From an uncultured Collinsella sp. (GTDB taxonomy: Bacteria; Actinomycetota; Coriobacteriia; Coriobacteriales; Coriobacteriaceae), in NCBI GenBank assembly GCA_900551655.1, contig URWM01000096.1, positions 1 to 6,274 of the forward strand: DNA of 6,274 nt. The letters are read 5' to 3'. The notes under the pieces are model-generated. The model searched no databases and was not told the origin of the DNA. It was given only the letters and a program-made list of their open reading frames with translations. Positions 1 to 5,259 of this stretch are shown here, one piece after another (the first letter of the stretch is position 1; each line of letters starts with the position of its first letter). A program made the position numbers and the translations under genes.

Positions 1-272
1 CTGCCGACGCCGACACTGAGCCCGTTGCCGAGACACCTGCCGAGCCCGAGCCTGCGGAGCCCCAAGACGTCCCGAGCTTTGACGACGAGCCGCAGATGCC
101 AATCGATACCGAGGGTGCGGTCGCCGAGAACCACGAGGCCCCCGCGGCCGTCTTTGGCGGTGCGGCAACGGCCCCGTCCGGCTCGGCGCACGAGGGCAAC
201 CTGCCGCTCGTCGATGGCGCCGGCGAGAACCCGGCCGCCACGGTCGCCATGCCGGCTATGCCGCAGGAGTAG
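1..272 (+). CDS. C-terminal tail of an unidentified acidic Pro/Ala/Glu-rich protein (partial, 5' end outside window)
   Basis: The reading frame is open from the window edge (codons from base 3) to a TAG at 270-272, giving 89 visible residues. The composition is strongly biased: runs of Ala, Pro, Glu and Asp in the first third (for example AETPAEPEPAEPQ), then a Gly/Ala-rich stretch, ending in AMPAMPQE. No domain, membrane segment or catalytic motif can be seen, and the tail is probably disordered. Third codon positions are rich in G and C, as in the other genes, which supports this frame over the Arg-rich overlapping frame starting at base 25. Tails like this occur on many actinobacterial membrane or cell-envelope proteins, but the part that would identify the family lies upstream. 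No convincing terminator follows it. I do not recognise the gene; only its existence and frame are supported. Confidence 0.75.
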   Translation, partial: ADADTEPVAETPAEPEPAEPQDVPSFDDEPQMPIDTEGAVAENHEAPAAVFGGAATAPSGSAHEGNLPLVDGAGENPAATVAMPAMPQE

Positions 273-351
273 GCTCACTCGCTTATCACCATCATGTACC
301 TGCGCTTTTACCGTACGCAGATGAGCGCGACGGCAAGTGTTGCGCTGCGGG

Positions 352-357
352 TATAAT
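352..357 (+). promoter_or_regulatory. -10 element (TATAAT) of the YtxH/PRC-barrel unit
   Basis: A perfect TATAAT consensus hexamer sits in GC-rich sequence after GCGGG, about 50 bases upstream of the YtxH start. Transcription would begin near 364 and leave a leader of about 40 nt. No good -35 hexamer is visible at 16-18 bp spacing (the sequence there is GACGGC-like), and the TG of an extended -10 is absent, so the call rests on the -10 match and its position. Confidence 0.55.
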
Positions 358-408
358 GGACAGCATTCAAACGGTGGGCATCGAGGTGCCCGCAGGAGAG
401 GAATGATC

Positions 409-798
409 ATGGGAAAGACTTTCAGCTTTGTCTCCGGTGCGCTCTTTGGTGCTGCCGCCGGCGCTATCATCGGCGTTGCTCTGGCCCCGCGCTCGGGTGC
501 CGAGACCCGCGCCATGGCCGCCGATATCGCCAACGACGCCTGGGACAACATGCGTGACACCTACGAGCACAGTGCCGAGGAAGCTCGTGCCGCGGTCAAC
601 GACTTTGGTCCGATGGTCGACGCCAAGACCGATGACCTGCGCGCCAAGGTCGACCTGGCCCGCGAGCGCATGGACCAGCTTCGCGAGCAGCTCAACGACG
701 CCATCTCGGGCGGCAACGTGACGCCCGCTGCCGACGTCGTGGTCGAGAACGTCACCGAGGCCGGCACCGAGGCCACGGAGTCCTCGACCGAGGCATAA
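409..798 (+). CDS. YtxH domain-containing small membrane-anchored protein
   Basis: This 129-residue protein has the YtxH layout. A short N-terminus is followed by one Gly/Ala-rich hydrophobic helix (residues about 5-26, with small-xxx-small spacing such as GALFGAAAGAIIG). Next comes the family's LAPRSGAETR motif (25-34), then a long charged amphipathic region (about 40-100) likely to form a coiled coil, and an acidic Thr/Ala/Glu tail. YtxH proteins are membrane-anchored, often stress-associated, and of unknown biochemical role. Two in-frame ATGs compete: 403 and 409. The purine-rich AGGAGAGGA at 394-402 lies only 4 nt from 403 measured from AGGAG, but at a normal distance from 409, so 409 is preferred; the other start adds only two residues. 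An in-frame GTG at 337 lies upstream of the likely promoter and is rejected. The stop overlaps the next start by one base (TAATG), so the two genes are probably translationally coupled. Confidence 0.88.
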   Translation: MGKTFSFVSGALFGAAAGAIIGVALAPRSGAETRAMAADIANDAWDNMRDTYEHSAEEARAAVNDFGPMVDAKTDDLRAKVDLARERMDQLREQLNDAISGGNVTPAADVVVENVTEAGTEATESSTEA

Positions 799-1553
799 TG
801 CGCGCAGGGGATTTTGTCGGCGTCAAGGTTTATCGTAAGCCTGCCGAAGACAAGCGCACCAAAAAGGACGGCACGCCGCGCAGCCCTAAAAAGCTCGGCA
901 AGATTCACTTTCCCGTCTTTACCCCGGGCGGTACGCGCGTGGTGGGCTTTATGGTTCGCCAGTCCGATATCGCGGGCATGATCGAGCGCCCCGACCGGTT
1001 TGTGGCGCTCGATGCCATCGGCGTCTATGAGGGTGCTGTCGCGGTCGACGACGTCAAGGGCACCTACGATGCCGCCGCGGCCAAGCGCCTCGATATTAAC
1101 CTGGACGATTGCATCATCTGGGTTGGCATGGACGTGCGCACGGAATCGGGCGATGTCGTGGGCTACTGCTCGGACGTTGAGTTCAAGCCGCGCTCGGGCA
1201 TTGTGCAGACGTTCTATGTGACCGCCAGCGCCGCATCGAGCATGTTGGTGGGCGACACGCAGGTGCCGCCGACGATGCTGCGCGGCTACGAGAACGGCGC
1301 GATGATTGTCTCGGACGAGGTCAAGACGCTTGGGTATTCGGGCGGCGCGGCCGCTAAGGCTGCCGAGGCCAGTGTCGTGGTGGGCGATAAGGTCAAGAAG
1401 GGCGCCAAGGTGCTCGATGACAAGGGGTCGGTCGCCGTGGACAAGGGCAGCCGCGCACTGGGCAAGCAGCTCGGCAAGACGCGCGGTATGTTCAAGGCCT
1501 TTAAGGACGAATATCAAAAGGCGAGCGGGGGCTCGTCAAAAGCTAGCAAATAG
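798..1553 (+). CDS. Double PRC-barrel domain protein with Lys-rich C-terminal tail
   Basis: The product has 251 residues. Residues about 3-85 resemble one PRC-barrel beta domain, with GDFVGVKVYR and, after a Lys-rich insert (14-35), LGKIHFPVFTPGGTRVVGFMV. A second copy lies at about 107-175 (WVGMDVRTESGDVVGYCSDVEF, then IVQTFYV). The tail (about 180-251) is Lys/Ala/Gly-rich with short repeated elements such as VGDKVKKGAKV and VDKGSRALGKQ. No signal peptide or membrane helix is visible, so the protein is probably cytosolic, perhaps recruited to the membrane by its YtxH neighbour. PRC barrels are small protein- or RNA-binding folds found in RimM, in photosynthetic reaction centre subunit H and in many uncharacterised prokaryotic proteins; the family gives no enzymatic role. 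The ATG overlaps the YtxH stop by one base, and GAGG at 790-793 supplies a Shine-Dalgarno. The domain call is by eye; the cellular function is unknown. Confidence 0.82.
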   Translation: MRAGDFVGVKVYRKPAEDKRTKKDGTPRSPKKLGKIHFPVFTPGGTRVVGFMVRQSDIAGMIERPDRFVALDAIGVYEGAVAVDDVKGTYDAAAAKRLDINLDDCIIWVGMDVRTESGDVVGYCSDVEFKPRSGIVQTFYVTASAASSMLVGDTQVPPTMLRGYENGAMIVSDEVKTLGYSGGAAAKAAEASVVVGDKVKKGAKVLDDKGSVAVDKGSRALGKQLGKTRGMFKAFKDEYQKASGGSSKASK

Positions 1554-1574
1554 CGACGTACCAAATGATGGGAG

Positions 1575-1604
1575 GCGAGCCGGAGACATGTTGCTCCGGC
1601 TCGC
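1575..1604 (+). terminator. Rho-independent-type terminator hairpin after the PRC-barrel gene
   Basis: GCGAGCCGGAG (1575-1585) and CTCCGGCTCGC (1594-1604) form a perfect 11-bp GC-rich stem with an 8-nt loop, 21 nt after the PRC-barrel stop. The following TGTGTTTAT is T-rich but interrupted, so termination may be partial. No clear promoter is visible between the hairpin and the next gene 22 nt downstream, so some read-through into the deacetylase-like gene is plausible. Confidence 0.7.
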
Positions 1605-1616
1605 TGTGTTTATGGG

Positions 1617-1621
1617 GGAGG
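1617..1621 (+). promoter_or_regulatory. Shine-Dalgarno deciding the deacetylase-like start
   Basis: GGAGG within GGGGGAGGG lies 4 nt before the ATG at 1626. The only attractive alternative, an in-frame ATG at 1740, has no ribosome binding site, so the long basic N-terminus is taken as real. Confidence 0.7.
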
Positions 1622-1625
1622 GCAT

Positions 1626-3032
1626 ATGCGCCAAAACGGATCCAACTTAAACGGGCATTCGGGTGCGCGTCCGACGGCGCGCCGCGACCTGGGGCAGCTG
1701 CCCAGCGGTCAGCGCAAGCGTCACCGTAAGCCCGGCGCGATGTATCTCAACCATAGCCGCGGCTTTAGCGACCGCAGCGCTCGCATCGGCAACAGCCGCA
1801 CACCCCGTCGTTCGTCTCGCCTGCCCTATGCGCTGATCGCCGTGGGTTGCGCGCTCGTGCTGTTTATCGCTGCCGTCGTGGGCTACGTCAACCGCAGCGT
1901 GGACGTGGAGCTCAACGGGCAAAAGACCGCGGTGCGCGTGGGCTCTACGCTGCAGAATCTCATTGACGAACAGGAGTTGACTGACACCTACGACGCAGGC
2001 GACCTGCTGGCCGTCGATGACAGCGTGCTCAAGCGCCATGGGGGCGAAAAGCTGTCGGTGAAGGTCGACGGCAAGCGCGTGAAGCAGGGCAAATGGGATA
2101 GCCGCGAACTTGAGGGTGGCGAGAAGGTGACGGTCAAGGATGGCCGCAACGTGTACGAAAAGCACGAGGTCCAGGCCACGACTATCGAGCCAAAGCTTAA
2201 GGTCGAGGGCACGGGTGCCATTGAGTATGTCAAAACCTGGGGCGTTCAGGGCCGCTCCGAGGTATGGGTCGGCGAGCAGTCGGGCAAGACGCAGGACCGC
2301 GGCGAGGTCGTGCCCGCCACCGACTGCGTGGTCGAGTGCGCAAGCGTAGCGCCCAAGGGCAACGAAAAGTACGTGGCCCTGACATTTGACGAGGGTCCGA
2401 GCGGCGCGACCAAGCAGATCTTGCAGGTGCTCAAGGAAAAGGGCGTCACGGCGACGTTCTTCCTTTCGGGCGATGCCGCGGAAGCCTCGCCCGCTACTGC
2501 CAAAGCGATTGTCGATGCCGGGTGCGAGATTGGTTCCAACAGCTACAGCGATGATTCTCTCAAGGGCGAGGATCGCGAGACGGTGCGCAAGCAGATCACG
2601 AAGGGCACCGAGTCGATTAAGTCGGCGACCGGCGTCGAGACGATGCTGCTGCGTGCCCCCTACGCCGCGTTTGACGAGCAAAACTGGATTGACTCGATGG
2701 ACCTGGTGTCCGCCGTGGTTTCGTGGAATATCGATTCGGGCGACTGGCTGCTCAACGGTGCCGACGAGCAGGTATCGACCGTGCTCGACTCGATGACGCC
2801 GGGCAATATTGTGCTGCTCACCGATAGCGATGAGTGTGCCGAGCAGACGCTCGAGGCACTGCCGCAGATTATCGATGGCCTTGTCGCCGACGGCTACAAG
2901 ATCGTGACGCTCAGCGACCTGGTCAAGACGGACACATCGCTGAGCAAAAAGCTCACCTCGCTGACGAAGGTCACCATGCCCAAAAACGCCGTGTTCCCCC
3001 AACTCCCCGAGGACGACGACACCACAGAGTAG
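1626..3032 (+). CDS. Membrane-anchored polysaccharide deacetylase-like (CE4/NodB) protein, probably catalytically degenerate
   Basis: The product has 468 residues. Residues 1-66 are Arg/Lys-rich and probably cytosolic; about 67-88 is one membrane helix. The external part starts with beta-rich sequence (about 90-190) resembling DUF348-type ubiquitin-like domains, then a C234-C238 pair, then a NodB fold (about 248-435). CE4 enzymes remove acetyl groups from peptidoglycan or other polysaccharides with a metal held by Asp-His-His. Here motif 1 reads TFDEGP (D255 kept, metal Asp replaced by E256). Motif 2, normally H-T-Y-S-H, reads NSYSD (N305 and D309 replace both histidines). Motif 3 keeps RAPY (343-346), motif 4 keeps WNIDSGDW (367-374), and motif 5 reads LLTD (T399 replaces His). 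The fold thus seems retained while metal ligands and the motif-5 His are lost. A role in binding or scaffolding at the cell wall is inferred. The frame is intact, so this is not a decaying pseudogene. Confidence 0.85.
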   Translation: MRQNGSNLNGHSGARPTARRDLGQLPSGQRKRHRKPGAMYLNHSRGFSDRSARIGNSRTPRRSSRLPYALIAVGCALVLFIAAVVGYVNRSVDVELNGQKTAVRVGSTLQNLIDEQELTDTYDAGDLLAVDDSVLKRHGGEKLSVKVDGKRVKQGKWDSRELEGGEKVTVKDGRNVYEKHEVQATTIEPKLKVEGTGAIEYVKTWGVQGRSEVWVGEQSGKTQDRGEVVPATDCVVECASVAPKGNEKYVALTFDEGPSGATKQILQVLKEKGVTATFFLSGDAAEASPATAKAIVDAGCEIGSNSYSDDSLKGEDRETVRKQITKGTESIKSATGVETMLLRAPYAAFDEQNWIDSMDLVSAVVSWNIDSGDWLLNGADEQVSTVLDSMTPGNIVLLTDSDECAEQTLEALPQIIDGLVADGYKIVTLSDLVKTDTSLSKKLTSLTKVTMPKNAVFPQLPEDDDTTE

Positions 3033-3048
3033 TCATCGGGGACGTGCT

Positions 3049-3066
3049 TAAACGACCGGTCGTTTA
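3049..3066. promoter_or_regulatory. 18-bp perfect palindrome, TetR-family-like operator candidate
   Basis: TAAACGACCGGTCGTTTA is a perfect dyad with no central spacer, beginning 17 nt after the deacetylase-like stop. Uninterrupted palindromes of this size with a GACCGGTC-type centre are typical binding sites of homodimeric TetR/AcrR repressors. A spacerless palindrome makes a poor hairpin and there is no T-run after it, so an operator is favoured over a terminator. No TetR gene is in the window, and the nearest downstream promoter candidate is about 120 nt away, so its target is unclear. Confidence 0.5.
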
Positions 3067-3184
3067 GGACGGTCTTAATCGCTTTGTTCCACCGTGCTCA
3101 TCCGGCTCTCTGTCACGGATGCGTCAGCGTTTGGTATGCCTGCAATGTGCAGCGCATAAATTCGGCGCCGCAGCGCGATGCTGA

Positions 3185-3193
3185 TGCTATAGT
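3185..3193 (+). promoter_or_regulatory. Extended -10 promoter candidate for the MgtE-like/NRAMP operon
   Basis: TGCTATAGT matches the extended -10 pattern TGnTATAAT with one mismatch. No -35 hexamer is visible at standard spacing, as is common for extended -10 promoters. Transcription would start near 3200, about 207 nt before the TTG start, leaving room for leader-based control. Confidence 0.4.
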
Positions 3194-3395
3194 TACTGCG
3201 GTTAATGAGGGTCAAGAGAAAGGTTACAGGTGAAATCCAAACCTCGACCATACAGTCGATGACCCCATGCAGGTGCTTTCTGCGCGTGCACGGGGTGTGA
3301 GCGCCGAGCGGCGTGCCGCCCGCGCATGCGTATACATATCTAAAAGTCCACGGATTGCGTGCCGGCATGGTCGCGCGGTCCGCAGGAATAATGAT

Positions 3396-3401
3396 GGGGA
3401 G
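3396..3401 (+). promoter_or_regulatory. Shine-Dalgarno deciding the TTG start of the MgtE-like gene
   Basis: GGGGAG lies 5 nt before TTG 3407. The next in-frame start, ATG 3425, has no Shine-Dalgarno. An in-frame TGA at 3392-3394 prevents a longer protein, so TTG is the best-supported start. Confidence 0.7.
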
Positions 3402-3406
3402 CACCA

Positions 3407-5251
3407 TTGAATTATCTGAGTGAGATGCTCAAATTGCCGGTCTTGGACGTCGACGGCGAAAAGCTCGGCGTGGTTAACGATTTTGGCATTGCTACCGGCG
3501 AAGTTTTTCCGCACGTGACGTCGCTCGCGTTCCGCGGTCCCGGCAAGACGCCGTTTATGATCAGCTGGCGCAAATGGGTCGACCGTATCGACGAGACGGG
3601 TGTACACCTTAAGACATCGGCCACCGAAATCCGTTTTTCGTACCTGCAGCCGACCGAACTCTTACTCGCCCGCGACGTGCTTAACAAGCAAATTGTCGAC
3701 ACGCAGGGCATGAAGGTCGTGCGCGTCAACGACATCAAGTTCTCCATGTCGGGCGAAAATCAGCTGCGCCTGCTGGGTGCCGAGGTCGGCGCCCGCGGTC
3801 TGCTGCGCGCGATCAGCCCCACACTCGAGCATGTCGTCGAGGGCTTTATGAAGCACCTGGGCAAGCCGCTCAGCGAGGACATTATTGCCTGGTCTTACAT
3901 GGACCTGCTCGATCGCTCGACTAAGAACATCCAGCTCTCGGTGTCGCACAAGACGCTTGGCGAGCTGCATCCTGCCGACATCGCTGACATCATCGAGCAG
4001 CTCGACCCGCGCCTGCGCGCGCAGGTGTTCGCGCAGCTCGATACGGCACAGGCCGCCGAGGCCATCTCGGAGTTCGATGACGACGAGCTCATGACCGAGA
4101 TGCTCGAGGGCCTGTCCGACACGGACGCATCGTCGATGCTGGCCATGATGGATCCGGACGACGCTGCCGACCTGATCGACGAGCTCGATTATGAGAAGGC
4201 CGAGAAGCTCCTGCGCCTGATGGGTGTCAAGGAGGAGAAGGCGATTCGTAACCTGCTGGGCTACGAGGACAACACTGCCGGTCGCATCATGACCTCGGAG
4301 TTTGTCTCGCTGCCCGCCACGGCGACGGTCGGCGATGCCATCGAGGCGATTCGCAAACTCGACGAGGACTTTGAGAGTGTCTATTACGTCTATACCGAGG
4401 ATCCGAGCGGCATGCTCACCGGCGTGCTCTCGCTGCGCACGTTGATCGTGGCCGACCGCGATGCCACGCTGGGCCAGCTCGCCTATCGCGACCTGGTCTA
4501 CGTGTCGCCCGACGAGGACCAGGAAGACGTGACGGACGAGATGACCAAGTACGACCTGGTTGCCATCCCTGTCTGCGACGAGAACCGTCATATCCTGGGC
4601 ATCGTGACCTTCGACGACGCCATGGACGTTATCGCCGAGGAGCATCAGGAGGACCTGCAGATCGCCGGTGTCGGCTCGGGCGATAGCGCGTCGGACGACT
4701 CGACGAACGTGCTCAGCTGGTTCGTGCATCGTCAGTACTGGGTCGTCGTGTGGGGCATCGCCTCGTGCATTATGGCGACGGTGCTGGGGACGGCGCTGGG
4801 CTCCGCGCATCTGGTGGTGTTCCCCATGTGCGCCATGCCGCTCGTGCTGCTGGCTGCCTCGCGCATGGTGTCGTTCGTCAAGAACTACTTCCTCGAGTAT
4901 GACGGTCACGACGACGAGCCCAAGCCATATCTGGGGTTCTTCTTCCAGAGCACGGGCATGGGCCTGATTCTGTCACTCGTGACCTATCTGTGCGCCCAGC
5001 TGGTGCGCACCGCCGCGTTCCCCGATGCCTCTATGTTTGAGGAGCAGCTCTTTACCGGCTGCTTTAATATCGCTGCCATCATTTGCCTGGTTGGCAACAT
5101 GAGCGCCGTGATTTACCTGATGGTGCTGTTCTGGCGTGACGAGCATGACCTCAACACGTCGGGCACCGCCATGAACGTTATTGCCGTCATGATCTCGTGC
5201 GTAGCGTACTGCGCCGCTGCGGTGCTGCTCACCATGTCGGTCATTGGTTAG
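3407..5251 (+). CDS. PRC-barrel/MgtE_N/CBS protein with five-helix membrane domain (MgtE-like, pore motifs not recognisable)
   Basis: The product has 614 residues. The first about 155 hold two PRC-barrel-like units (KLPVLDVDGEKLGVVNDF at 9-26; VLNKQIVDTQGMKVVRVNDI at 91-110). Residues about 183-285 form the helical MgtE_N domain (LGELHPADIADIIEQLDP; LAMMDPDDAADLIDEL). A CBS pair spans about 292-415, starting at AGRIMTSEFVSL. The connecting helix DDAMDVIAEEHQEDLQIAGV (403-422) closely follows the MgtE plug helix, with its acidic Mg2+-sensing residues. Membrane helices fall near 443-465, 468-491, 507-534, 548-574 and 584-611, the same number as MgtE. However, the GNAGTQ-type motif after helix 2 is absent (LLAASRMVSFV instead), and the helix-5 Asp of TTLxDxxG is replaced in IAVMISCV. 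MgtE proteins are Mg2+ channels gated by cytosolic Mg2+. Here sensing looks conserved but conduction is uncertain. It is probably cotranscribed with the NRAMP gene 8 nt downstream. Confidence 0.87.
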   Translation: MNYLSEMLKLPVLDVDGEKLGVVNDFGIATGEVFPHVTSLAFRGPGKTPFMISWRKWVDRIDETGVHLKTSATEIRFSYLQPTELLLARDVLNKQIVDTQGMKVVRVNDIKFSMSGENQLRLLGAEVGARGLLRAISPTLEHVVEGFMKHLGKPLSEDIIAWSYMDLLDRSTKNIQLSVSHKTLGELHPADIADIIEQLDPRLRAQVFAQLDTAQAAEAISEFDDDELMTEMLEGLSDTDASSMLAMMDPDDAADLIDELDYEKAEKLLRLMGVKEEKAIRNLLGYEDNTAGRIMTSEFVSLPATATVGDAIEAIRKLDEDFESVYYVYTEDPSGMLTGVLSLRTLIVADRDATLGQLAYRDLVYVSPDEDQEDVTDEMTKYDLVAIPVCDENRHILGIVTFDDAMDVIAEEHQEDLQIAGVGSGDSASDDSTNVLSWFVHRQYWVVVWGIASCIMATVLGTALGSAHLVVFPMCAMPLVLLAASRMVSFVKNYFLEYDGHDDEPKPYLGFFFQSTGMGLILSLVTYLCAQLVRTAAFPDASMFEEQLFTGCFNIAAIICLVGNMSAVIYLMVLFWRDEHDLNTSGTAMNVIAVMISCVAYCAAAVLLTMSVIG

Positions 5252-5259
5252 GTGGTCGC

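Larger units (their letters stand above)
3033..3406. other. 374-nt intergenic region: palindrome, promoter and long leader of the transporter operon
   Basis: No convincing gene lies here. The antisense frame over most of it (3075-3407) has no recognisable domain or good start context. From left to right it holds an 18-bp perfect palindrome (3049-3066) just after the deacetylase-like stop, a weak 6-bp inverted repeat CATCCG/CGGATG (3099-3104 and 3116-3121), an extended -10 promoter candidate (3185-3193), and a leader of roughly 200 nt. Within the leader are a compact GCGGC-GT-GCCGC hairpin (3308-3319), a palindromic TGCCGGCA (3359-3366) and several tiny open frames. It does not match the M-box magnesium or yybP-ykoY manganese riboswitch as far as I can judge by eye. 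Confidence 0.6.

Noticed and set aside
300..320. Possible terminator CTGCG...CGCAG after the first partial gene
   Set aside because: Only 5 bp of stem with an 11-nt loop and no following T-run.
337..408. Longer YtxH protein starting at GTG 337
   Set aside because: The start lies upstream of the TATAAT promoter, and its added residues (Arg/Gly/His-rich) are not YtxH-like. A good purine-rich ribosome site precedes 403/409.
561..1517. Long antisense open frame opposite the YtxH and PRC-barrel genes
   Set aside because: It is a shadow of GC-rich codon bias: His/Arg/Ala-rich translation with no domain. The + strand frames carry recognisable folds.
1647..3002. Antisense open frame of 451 codons opposite the deacetylase-like gene
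   Set aside because: The + strand NodB motifs are unmistakable. The antisense product is low in recognisable motifs and rich in His/Arg, as expected for a mirror frame.
3049..3079. Palindrome read as an intrinsic terminator of the deacetylase-like gene
   Set aside because: The palindrome has no loop and no T-run. An alternative GACCG/CGGTC stem (3054-3058 and 3070-3074) is short, so termination is possible but weaker than the operator reading.
3200..3406. M-box magnesium riboswitch or yybP-ykoY manganese riboswitch upstream of the MgtE-like gene
   Set aside because: The expected conserved blocks (for example the GGTGAGGCTCC-like segment of the M-box) are not found; only a loose GGTTACAGGTGA resemblance exists. 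A covariance-model search would settle it.
3075..3407. Antisense 110-codon open frame in the intergenic region
   Set aside because: No domain, no good start context and atypical composition; it overlaps the likely promoter and leader of the next operon.
3662..4909. Antisense open frame of 415 codons opposite the MgtE-like gene
   Set aside because: It is the mirror of MgtE_N/CBS coding sequence, with no ribosome binding site or domain of its own.
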